Origin: Clostridiales bacterium | GTDB taxonomy: Bacteria > Bacillota > Clostridia > Saccharofermentanales > Saccharofermentanaceae | Direction of reading: 5' to 3' | Assembly (NCBI GenBank): GCA_017551625.1 | Contig: JAFZLF010000018.1 | Location: 1-64,000, forward strand | DNA: 64,000 bases | Notes under the pieces: model-generated | Databases searched by the model: none | What the model was told of the DNA's origin: nothing | What the model saw: only the letters and a program-made list of their open reading frames with translations | Shown here: positions 9,456 through 16,442 of the stretch, in pieces | Position numbering within the stretch: the first letter of the stretch is position 1 | Layout: each line of letters begins with the position of its first letter | Translations under genes and position numbers: made by a program

Positions 9456-10076
9456 TCATGCCCCGGCTTCGACCTTCTCGATCGCGTCCTTGAGGATTTT
9501 CTCCACATCCGCCCCGGCGATGTCAAAACCAACCGCCATCGTGAGATCCACCTCCGGGATGCCGTAAAACTCCTGCGCCAGTGCTTTTACATAGCCGTAG
9601 CCATACTCCTCCGGAACGAGCGCGCCGCCCGCCGTCGTCACGTAGTGCAGTTTCCGCGCGCGGCACATCGGCGCCGGATAGCCCTCCGGCGTATAGTCGA
9701 AAGTGACGCCCATGCAGTTGATCTGCTCGAAATACTGTTTCAACGCGGCCGGGAAAGACAGATCCCAGTACGGCGCCGCTACCACGATCTCGTCCGCCGC
9801 CGCGAACTGCCGCGCGAGGTCGAAGATCGGATCGTCCCACTTCTTCTGCGCGATCAGCGCGTCTCTTTTCATCAGAAACGCCTCGTCCGCCACGGGAAAT
9901 GCGATGTCCTCGAGCCGCACTTCCTGGATCTCGAACGGCCGCTTCGCCCCTTCCGCCATATCAGGCGCCGCCGACATCCCGCGTTCCGCGTCCTCCAGGA
10001 CCTTCCGCAGAACCGCATCCGCGAGCCGCTTCGTCCGCGACTCCTTTCTCACACACGCATTGATGAACAAGATCAT
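9456..10076 (-). CDS. NAD(P)H-dependent flavin oxidoreductase, azoreductase-like
   Basis: 206 residues with a flavodoxin-like fold of the NAD(P)H quinone dehydrogenase / FMN-dependent azoreductase group. It begins MILFINACVRKESRTKRLA, the strand-loop-helix that holds FMN phosphate; APYWDLSFPAALKQYFEQI near residues 87-105 is the conserved second flavin loop; VTTAGG near residue 136 is the third. Such enzymes use NADH or NADPH to reduce quinones, azo compounds or nitro groups in two-electron steps in the cytosol. The physiological substrate cannot be read from sequence. The gene is monocistronic, with about 160 bases to each neighbour. Confidence 0.8.
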   Translation of the reverse strand: MILFINACVRKESRTKRLADAVLRKVLEDAERGMSAAPDMAEGAKRPFEIQEVRLEDIAFPVADEAFLMKRDALIAQKKWDDPIFDLARQFAAADEIVVAAPYWDLSFPAALKQYFEQINCMGVTFDYTPEGYPAPMCRARKLHYVTTAGGALVPEEYGYGYVKALAQEFYGIPEVDLTMAVGFDIAGADVEKILKDAIEKVEAGA

Positions 10077-10151
10077 GAAACCACCCTCCCCTCAGGCCTT
10101 CTAAACCACTTAACCTTAACACAAGTATAGCACAGCCAGTGTCACCGAAGA

Positions 10152-10233
10152 TTGCCTATTTCATCGCCTGTTTAAGGATTTTATAGACAACAAAACAGGC
10201 AACCGCAACGTGATACACCGCGATTGCCTATTT
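10152..10233. repeat. Short direct and inverted repeats flanking the toxin gene
   Basis: TTGCCTATTT occurs at 10152-10161 and again at 10224-10233. Between them GCCTGTTT (10166-10173) and AAACAGGC (10193-10200) form an inverted pair. A further copy, AAAACAGGCAAC, lies on the far side of the RelB/PIN pair near 11058, so related words flank the toxin-antitoxin unit. Confidence 0.55.
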
Positions 10234-10246
10234 CATTTTCTCTTTG

Positions 10247-10660
10247 TTATTTGCCTTCTGCAACGATGTCTAGCATTTCCCTCGGTGTAACTACATAGGT
10301 CTTTATTGGAAAATGTTTGATGTTTCCGGTAACAAGATAAGCATCCTCATCTTTTCGTTTTTCCATAAGCACCGCATAGAAAACAACATCTTTCGGATCA
10401 GGAATCTCATCCTCGATAAGCCCACAATCAGAATAGACAGCACGCCTCTTCAGCTCGTCTAGGAAAACATCTACTTTTCTCTCGTCAAAACGAAATTTCG
10501 GTCGTTTTAACACATCCTCATATTCAGCAAGAATATCTTCATTCAGCACAGGAATAATATCGCCGTTCAAGGCCTCTGCCAAAACCTCTGCAGGAATAGA
10601 GTTATGTTTCAGCATGGCGGAGACCAGGACATTCGTATCTAGAACGGCGTAATACCTCAT
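10247..10660 (-). CDS. PIN-domain toxin, putative ribonuclease
   Basis: 137 residues of the PIN_3 type. YYAVLDTNVLVSA at the N-terminus carries the first catalytic Asp; an acidic LNEDILAEYEDVL segment near residue 60 and IPDPKDVVFY near 95 supply the other metal-binding acids, and YLVTGNIKHF near 115 is the usual end of the fold. PIN toxins cut RNA with magnesium. The ATG overlaps the stop of the RelB-like gene by four bases (ATGA), so it is coupled to its antitoxin. The mix of PIN toxin with RelB-type antitoxin, instead of VapB, is common in Clostridia. Toxicity is inferred from family and pairing. Confidence 0.8.
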   Translation of the reverse strand: MRYYAVLDTNVLVSAMLKHNSIPAEVLAEALNGDIIPVLNEDILAEYEDVLKRPKFRFDERKVDVFLDELKRRAVYSDCGLIEDEIPDPKDVVFYAVLMEKRKDEDAYLVTGNIKHFPIKTYVVTPREMLDIVAEGK

Positions 10661-10965
10661 TTACCGGTTACCTGCCTCTCTCTTCTAGACGCCTCGATCT
10701 CGGCATTGATCTCATCCAGAGACATTTCAGACATACCATTCTTCTCCGACTCCTCGCCAATCTCAACCATCGCACGATAGCCACGCTCCGCCTGATACGG
10801 TGTCTTGGGAAGTGTCATTCTAAATGGAATTCCGTTTTCCATGACTGCACGTTTCAGAAACATCCTGACAGCCGTAGATGTATCGATTCCGAGCCTCTCG
10901 AAAACCTGAGCAGCCTCATCCTTTAACGATTCCTCAACACGAACCTGCAATAATGAAGTAGCCAT
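10657..10965 (-). CDS. RelB/DinJ-type antitoxin
   Basis: 102 residues. The ATG at 10965 is preceded by AAAGGAGGGATCCGTT, a near-perfect ribosome binding site, which settles the start against an in-frame codon 36 bases upstream. The N-terminal half, LLQVRVEESLKDEAAQVFE followed by GIDTSTAVRMFLKRAV, is a ribbon-helix-helix DNA-binding domain; the C-terminal half should wrap the PIN toxin. As known for the family, it likely represses its own promoter, where an 18-bp palindrome overlaps the -10 box at 10993-11010. Confidence 0.8.
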   Translation of the reverse strand: MATSLLQVRVEESLKDEAAQVFERLGIDTSTAVRMFLKRAVMENGIPFRMTLPKTPYQAERGYRAMVEIGEESEKNGMSEMSLDEINAEIEASRRERQVTGK

Positions 10966-10992
10966 AACGGATCCCTCCTTTTGCATTATTTT

Positions 10993-11029
10993 GTAATACA
11001 ATTATATTACATTGTTGTACACATTTCAA
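10993..11029 (-). promoter_or_regulatory. Promoter and operator of the RelB/PIN operon
   Basis: On the minus strand TTGAAA (11024-11029), a 17-base spacer and TATAAT (11001-11006) form a strong sigma-70 type promoter. The 18-bp palindrome GTAATA-N6-TATTAC at 10993-11010 covers the -10 box, the expected place for autorepression by the RelB-type protein. Confidence 0.75.
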
Positions 11030-11122
11030 TACTGCTCGATAGAATACAAAATACAATACAAAACAGGCAACTACCACAGTTTTGTCGCAGTTGTCTCAAA
11101 ACGCTTACTTAGCTACGATGTC

Positions 11123-11533
11123 TCACGAAGAATGGCAGAAAACCAGAGAACCTCGTGACCCATTCCGAAGGGCGATTCATGAGGTTTCGCTGTTTGGGCG
11201 CAGACCTCATGATTGTTTTCGCGATGAGATTCACGAGGTTTCGCCTAAATCGCATTAATCTCATGACATAAGTAGGCCTCGGCAGTCATGAGGTTTTGCC
11301 CTGATCACTACTACCTCATGAAATCTCGGTCGACAGTAGTCATGAGGTTTTGCCCTGATCACTACTACCTCATGAAATCCCGATCACCAGTAGTCACGAG
11401 GTTTGGCTATAATGGCGCAAAGCTCTTGAACATCCCCGTTTTGCGCCCAAGAGTTATTCTCCCCACGCGAAAAACTCTTAAGAGAACCTCTGTTTCCCTC
11501 AAGAGTTTTTCTTGTTTATCGTGATGTTCTTGA
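11123..11533. repeat. Array A: eight inverted-repeat units of 36 bp, period about 54 bp
   Basis: Units run 11123-11158, 11177-11212, 11231-11266, 11286-11321, 11340-11375, 11394-11429, 11447-11481 and 11499-11533. Six are exactly 36 bp and two are 35. Typical arms are TCATGAGGT and ACCTCATGA separated by 18 bases; the gap to the next unit is 17-19 bases. Arms drift along the array from TCATGAGGT to TCAAGAGTT, with both arms changing together in several units. Only units 4 and 5 also share their inner sequence. The array lies between the promoter side of the RelB/PIN operon and the 3' end of the sigma factor gene. The remaining bases of this 670-base gap (11030-11122 and 11534-11676) show no gene. 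Confidence 0.85.
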
Positions 11534-11676
11534 CTGCCCGGCGCAGTCCTTGCCCCGCGCTGTCGCCACTCAGCAAAACCTCTCACCTCTGCGCTCCCTG
11601 CCAATCTCAGCGCGCCCAGCTCAGTTCAGCAAGCACGTTCAGTTCACCGCGGCCGCCGCGCCCCGGCCCGCGCGCC

Positions 11677-13299
11677 TCAGTACCCCCACACCGTCACATC
11701 TACGACCTTCTTCTCGTCATTGACATCGATCGAATAGCGCTTGGCCTCGTAATTCTCGAGAATGAAGCTGTAAGTATTCGGGGTAAGATCATTGTCCGGG
11801 TTCGGTTTCGGCTCATAGTCGCCAATCATGCCGACCAGTTCGTCAAGGGTCGTCTCGCCCAGCACGATGACATGGCCGTCGATCTCGACCGAAGTCGCCA
11901 GATTGGAGTTGAAACCGAAGTGGTAGATCTTGCACTCGCCGATCGCCGTATTCTCCACATCCATAGCATCAAAATCGCACACACGCTCAAATCCGTGATT
12001 GATGACGATGCCAACGTGTCTCGATGTAACGGCCGTATCAAGCTCATCGAGCGTATAGTGGTTGTTCTCGTAGTCCGAGATCCTGATCTCGAACTCCTCC
12101 GGATCGAACTGCGCGACGAACTCGCCGAGCGTCTCCTTGAAGTAGATGTCTCCGTAGGAAGTCGTGACCTTGCTTACCGCGCAAAATCCACTTTCTCCTG
12201 GAGCCACGGCAGTTCCTTTACCGCCATCGTCCCCGTCACTATCTACACCAAAGATATTATCCGGATCGCCGCCGTCGACAGTGCCTTTCGCGCCGTCGGA
12301 ATCCTTTCCGCCCTTTTCGCCTTTCCCGGACTTTCCGGACTTCTTATCGTCATCTTTTTCCTTCTCTTCCACCTTCGTCTTTTCCTTCGAATCGCTGTTC
12401 TTCTTAACGATAGCGATCGTTCCTGCGATCGCGGAAATGCCGATCACTCCGGCGATGATCCAAATAACAAACTTCTTCATAATAATACCTGTTCCTTTCG
12501 TAACAGCCGCGGTCGCGGCCTTCATCGCTGCACCCTGCGAAGCAGTAGCAGCAGCTTCCGTCGCTACTTCCTGCGCGGCAGCAGTGGCAACTCCCGTCGT
12601 TGCCCCCTGCGCTGTGGCAGTAGCAGCCTCCATCGCTGCCCCCTGCGAAGCCGCAGAGGGAGCACTTTCCATAGATGCGGACAGGCTCAGAAGCGAAGCG
12701 GAGAGAGGCTTGATCGTCACCTTCTCTGCCTCTTTGGCGAACAACCGGCTTAAGAACGGTATCGCCATACCATAAAGCTTCGTGTCATTGTCTTTCTCAT
12801 ACTTCTCGACCTCCTTCTTGATTTTTTGCTTGGCAAAATTGATGCGCCACGACACCGTTCCCATCGGGATCCCCAGTGCTTCCGCGATCTCCTTCGTGCT
12901 CATCTCGTCGAAGTAAAAGAGGATCAGCGTCCTTCTTACTTCCTCGGACAGGGACTTCTCGATGATGTCCATGATGATCCTTCTCACATCGTCCGACTCG
13001 ACAAGCGCGTCCGGCAGGAAATCCTCCGGCACGGTCTCGAGGTCCTCGAGAAACTCATCGTCCACCGTGTCCGTCTTCGCCATCCTGATGCGATCCAGAC
13101 ACTTGTTCGCCGCGGTCTTCTTGAGCCACGCGGTCACCTTGCTCTTGTCCTTGATCGTGTCATAGGACTTGATCAGCGTGACAAATGCATCCTGCACGAC
13201 GTCCTCCGCGTCCTCTTCGTTATGAAGAAGCGACATCGCCGTCCAGTACACCGCCTTGTAAGACTCGTAATAGATCCGCTCCAGTTCCTCGTTCGTCAT
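11677..13299 (-). CDS. ECF sigma factor fused to a membrane anchor and external domain
   Basis: 540 residues from the ATG at 13299, which has AAAAGGAGG eight bases upstream; an earlier in-frame codon at 13326 lacks this. Residues 10-80 are sigma region 2 (ELERIYYESYKAVYWTA ... AEDVVQDAFVTL); residues 115-170 are region 4 with the helix-turn-helix STKEIAEALGIPMGTVSWR. A low-complexity Ala/Thr/Gly/Gln segment follows (about 205-260, repeats of SQGAA.EAAT), then one transmembrane helix near 270-290, a Lys/Asp/Gly-rich linker and a folded C-terminal domain of about 170 residues without a name. Most ECF factors are 160-200 residues and are held by a separate anti-sigma. Here the tethering part seems built in, so release by proteolysis is a plausible, unproven control. 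Confidence 0.8.
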   Translation of the reverse strand: MTNEELERIYYESYKAVYWTAMSLLHNEEDAEDVVQDAFVTLIKSYDTIKDKSKVTAWLKKTAANKCLDRIRMAKTDTVDDEFLEDLETVPEDFLPDALVESDDVRRIIMDIIEKSLSEEVRRTLILFYFDEMSTKEIAEALGIPMGTVSWRINFAKQKIKKEVEKYEKDNDTKLYGMAIPFLSRLFAKEAEKVTIKPLSASLLSLSASMESAPSAASQGAAMEAATATAQGATTGVATAAAQEVATEAAATASQGAAMKAATAAVTKGTGIIMKKFVIWIIAGVIGISAIAGTIAIVKKNSDSKEKTKVEEKEKDDDKKSGKSGKGEKGGKDSDGAKGTVDGGDPDNIFGVDSDGDDGGKGTAVAPGESGFCAVSKVTTSYGDIYFKETLGEFVAQFDPEEFEIRISDYENNHYTLDELDTAVTSRHVGIVINHGFERVCDFDAMDVENTAIGECKIYHFGFNSNLATSVEIDGHVIVLGETTLDELVGMIGDYEPKPNPDNDLTPNTYSFILENYEAKRYSIDVNDEKKVVDVTVWGY

Positions 13300-13472
13300 G
13301 AATCTTGCCTCCTTTTCTATCCGCATCTACTTACTAGACGTATGACGGACAGATTTTCTTGGGTAGCTCGAGAAAAATTTTTGAAAATCTTTTTTCAGGT
13401 TAGATTATACATCAGATCAACAACTCCTATCCGAAACCAAATAAACCGATTTCCGCACTTTTATACACGTAT

Positions 13473-13538
13473 TTTCGGAAATTTCTTTCCGAAACATTAA
13501 TATAAAAACTTGTTTTCTGTCTTTTTACGATGTACAAT
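13473..13538 (+). promoter_or_regulatory. Palindrome and promoter upstream of the AbiL-like pair
   Basis: TTTCGGAAA (13473-13481) and TTTCCGAAA (13486-13494) form a tight inverted repeat with a 4-base centre; related half-sites (TCCGAAA, ATTTCCG) lie just upstream. TTGTTT (13510-13515), a 17-base spacer and TACAAT (13533-13538) make a plausible promoter for the operon starting at 13563. The palindrome may be a repressor site, fitting a defence operon kept low. Confidence 0.6.
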
Positions 13539-13562
13539 AGCATCAAGAAGGAGGCATCTACT

Positions 13563-14765
13563 ATGTTGTGTCAGTTTACGTTTAAAAATTTCAAGTCCTA
13601 CCGCGATGAGACTACCCTGGATTTCCAGGCAGCCTCTATTCCTGAATTCCATGACTCATTGATTACTGAAGAAGATGCATCTGATCTTCTTCCTGTCAGT
13701 GTCATCTACGGCCCGAATGGCGGTGGCAAATCAAATCTCCTGCAGGCTCTATCCTGCGTCATTTCGAAGGTCGTAAAGTCTGTACACGACCTCGATAAAA
13801 ACCGTGAACCGATTATTCTTCAGCAGAAAACAGATGCCGTCCCGTTTCTTTTTGACACCGTATCTGCAAACGAGCCCATCGAGTTCCGTCTTTTCTTCCG
13901 CATCGGCAGAAATGAATACTGCTACTATATCGCATTTCAGGATGACGAGGTCACATCTGAATCCCTGTCACGCAAAACCGTAACAGGGAAAAAGCCGGCA
14001 GAACTTTTCGATCGGGAGAACGATAAGATCACTCTCGGATCCAGTATTAACAGGAAAAGCATCAACACCAACGTCAACCCGAAGATGCCATATCTTTCTT
14101 TTCTGGCGATCAATTACGATATTCCTGATATCAGCGAAGTCATGCTCTGGTTCGAGCGATGCATCATCAGAAGTTATTCCAACCCGATCGCCGAGCACCA
14201 GATCATGTTGGAGAAATACCCGGATTTCAAGGATCTTCTTATCCTCGCCCTGAACGACATGGACATCGATATTACTGATTACAGGTACGATGAAGACAGT
14301 CATCAACTGTATATGAAAAGAAAACTCGGAAAGAAGGAGTATGAATTATCTTTCGCCGAGGAATCTGACGGCACGCGGAAGCTGATCGCTGCCCTTCCCG
14401 TCATCCTCCTCGCTCTTCGTGATGGACGTCTACTAATCATCGACGAACTCGACGCCAAGCTTCATCCGAAGCTCCTTCGCTATGTGATCTCGCTTTTCAA
14501 GAACAAAGAGATCAACCGGCATGGTGCTCAGCTTCTTTTCACTTCGCATGACATGTACACCATGCGCAGCACGGTATTCCGCAGGGATGAAATCTGGTTT
14601 GCCGCCGAGGACGACGATCACGCAAGCGAGATCTATTCTCTGCACGAACTGAGAAACGAAGATGGTGACCGCATCAAGAATACCGCATCATATAACAAGC
14701 AGTATCTCGAAGGCCGCTATGGTGCAGATCCATATCTTCAGAACATGCTCGGAGGGAATTTCTGA
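13563..14765 (+). CDS. AAA ATPase, AbiLi/RloA-like, of a phage-defence pair
   Basis: 400 residues from the ATG at 13563, preceded by AAGGAGG; a codon at 13530 is in frame but upstream of that site. Family: ABC/SMC-like AAA ATPases (AAA_15/AAA_21). Walker A is YGPNGGGKS near residues 49-57, a signature-like EESDGTRKL lies near 265, and Walker B is LLIIDELDAKLHP near 290-302, followed by a switch His region (LFTSHD). The start of the next gene overlaps its stop (TGATG). ATPase plus RloB-type Toprim protein is the make-up of AbiL of lactococci, a two-gene abortive infection system in which the ATPase senses phage and licenses the nuclease. The defence role is taken from that family. Confidence 0.8.
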   Translation: MLCQFTFKNFKSYRDETTLDFQAASIPEFHDSLITEEDASDLLPVSVIYGPNGGGKSNLLQALSCVISKVVKSVHDLDKNREPIILQQKTDAVPFLFDTVSANEPIEFRLFFRIGRNEYCYYIAFQDDEVTSESLSRKTVTGKKPAELFDRENDKITLGSSINRKSINTNVNPKMPYLSFLAINYDIPDISEVMLWFERCIIRSYSNPIAEHQIMLEKYPDFKDLLILALNDMDIDITDYRYDEDSHQLYMKRKLGKKEYELSFAEESDGTRKLIAALPVILLALRDGRLLIIDELDAKLHPKLLRYVISLFKNKEINRHGAQLLFTSHDMYTMRSTVFRRDEIWFAAEDDDHASEIYSLHELRNEDGDRIKNTASYNKQYLEGRYGADPYLQNMLGGNF

Positions 14766-15433
14766 TGAGTCTGAAGCCACTTAAAAAGAGTGATCTTTCC
14801 AAAAACTGGATGCAGCCCCGAATTGATCGTCGAAAGTCTCTCCAGCCCGAGTATCACCTGATCGTTACAGAGGGTACGGATACGGAACCTTCCTATTTCG
14901 GTGCCATGAAAGAGATCATCAACAAGAGCTATCCTGACAGAATCCAGCTTGTCGTACAGGGAATGGGTGATAACACACTTAGTCTTTTCCAGAAGGCTAG
15001 GCGACTCGCCGAATCATCCGCAAACGGGTATAAACATGTCTGGATCGTGTACGACACGGATGATTTCCTTGCCGAGCACATCGATGAGACCGCACGTCTT
15101 TGCGAGAAGGAGTCTTCCGAAGAAACGACATACCATGCCATATGGTCAAACCAGTGTATCGAGCTGTGGTTCCTGCTTCACTTTAGTTATCTGCAGTCTG
15201 ATCTGCATAGAAAAACATACTGGCCGAAACTTACGGAACAACTCGTTTCTCTTGGAAAAGGCAAGTACTCTAAGAATCGCCAGGACATGTACGAGATCCT
15301 CTATCCGTTCATGAATACGGCCATCTCCAACGCCGAGAAGCTTGATCGAGTCAACAGTGGCAAACTTCCCTCCGCATCGGCACCCGGAACGAAAGTCCAT
15401 CTTCTGGTAAAGAAACTCAAGCCTTATCTGTGA
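14765..15433 (+). CDS. RloB-family Toprim-like nuclease, AbiLii-like
   Basis: 222 residues. YHLIVTEGTDTEPSYFGAM near residues 31-49 carries the conserved Glu of the RloB/Toprim-like fold; VWIVYDTDDF near residue 90 supplies the DxD-type acids; NQCIELWFLLHF near 130 is the third conserved block of RloB proteins. The gene overlaps the ATPase stop by one base, so the two are translated together. In AbiL- and PARIS-like systems the Toprim partner is the effector that cleaves nucleic acid (for PARIS, tRNA) after the ATPase detects infection. Here the target is unknown. It ends 20 bases before a convergent membrane-protein gene, with no clear terminator between. Confidence 0.78.
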   Translation: MSLKPLKKSDLSKNWMQPRIDRRKSLQPEYHLIVTEGTDTEPSYFGAMKEIINKSYPDRIQLVVQGMGDNTLSLFQKARRLAESSANGYKHVWIVYDTDDFLAEHIDETARLCEKESSEETTYHAIWSNQCIELWFLLHFSYLQSDLHRKTYWPKLTEQLVSLGKGKYSKNRQDMYEILYPFMNTAISNAEKLDRVNSGKLPSASAPGTKVHLLVKKLKPYL

Positions 15434-15453
15434 GGAATACTATAACCAGTTCG

Positions 15454-16293
15454 TCACTCATCGTTCACCACAACGATGGTGTCGTTCTCGGGGATCTCGA
15501 TCGAATCCGGGTTCAATTCCGCTTTGCGCTTGTGCTCGAGGTTCCATCCCATATTGTGCTTGCGCCGGAGCCATACCGAACACAGAAGGACGCCCAGTCC
15601 CAGAACCGCGAACCGTGCATAGGAGATGACGACGACCACCCATCCGGCTGATTCGGGGCGAGGATTTGACGCGGACACCCACGGAGTAACCACAAATGAG
15701 AGCGCCGAGGCCAGAGCGACCCAGACCTGGTACTTCGCCACTTTCTTAAGGACCGGCATCGTCGCCGCCATCCACGCAAGGAGAGCCAGGAAGAACGCGA
15801 ACTGGTACATGAGCCAGGAACGGCTGATCCTTCCGGGGCGGCACATGGCGCAGGCCGTCCCCAGAACTTGCGCGGCAACGGAAACAAACCAGGCCCACTT
15901 TGCAGCGCTTTTCCCGTCAAATCTTTTCTCGATAAACGAAAAGAAGAAAAACACTTCCAGCAACGTCAATGTCACGACACTCACGATCTCGAAAAGAGAG
16001 TTCCAGACAACTGCCGTGTCCCACCTCGGCCGGAGAAATAACAGAATAAAACAGAAAAGATACCACGGTATATGAAGGTACCGGCTGAGTTTTCGTTCCG
16101 CAAGGAGGATCACGATGGTCACCACGCAAAGGCCCGCCTCGAAGACGAGCAGCGGCCCCGTCTGCCCACTCACCCAGCCGACCGGACGGATGTAGTAATT
16201 GAAGTACCGGTAGAGCTCGAATCCCCCGAACAGCAGGAAGCACGCAACCGCGCCAAAAAAGAAAAACTTGTCAGATCTTTTCTCCACGATCAT
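15454..16293 (-). CDS. Multi-pass membrane protein of unknown function
   Basis: 279 residues with about eight hydrophobic helices, the first at residues 10-25 (FFFFGAVACFLLFGGFELYR) and the last near 225-245, and a charged cytosolic tail. No transporter or enzyme motif is visible. Its first 90 residues resemble the truncated membrane protein at 28181-28424 (shared FGG-ELYR-type block and spacing of the first three helices), so the two are paralogues that flank the 16.4-28.2 kb region. The start at 16293 has only a weak GGGGTG upstream. Confidence 0.6.
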   Translation of the reverse strand: MIVEKRSDKFFFFGAVACFLLFGGFELYRYFNYYIRPVGWVSGQTGPLLVFEAGLCVVTIVILLAERKLSRYLHIPWYLFCFILLFLRPRWDTAVVWNSLFEIVSVVTLTLLEVFFFFSFIEKRFDGKSAAKWAWFVSVAAQVLGTACAMCRPGRISRSWLMYQFAFFLALLAWMAATMPVLKKVAKYQVWVALASALSFVVTPWVSASNPRPESAGWVVVVISYARFAVLGLGVLLCSVWLRRKHNMGWNLEHKRKAELNPDSIEIPENDTIVVVNDE

Positions 16294-16442
16294 TCACCCC
16301 AAAGCAGCAAGCGTTCCTTAGACTCATCCTTCAGTATCGAGCTGTAACTCATTCCACCGAAACACAAGCATTTACACTATACCATTCTCTGAAATACATG
16401 CAAAGAATCTTAAGGATGATTTCGGCTAACGCAGACCTTCCA

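Noticed and set aside
11123-11533. CRISPR array
   Set aside because: Only the short end words repeat, in alternating orientation, and there is no constant repeat with unique spacers and no cas gene. The same holds for the arrays at 38.7 and 59.6 kb.
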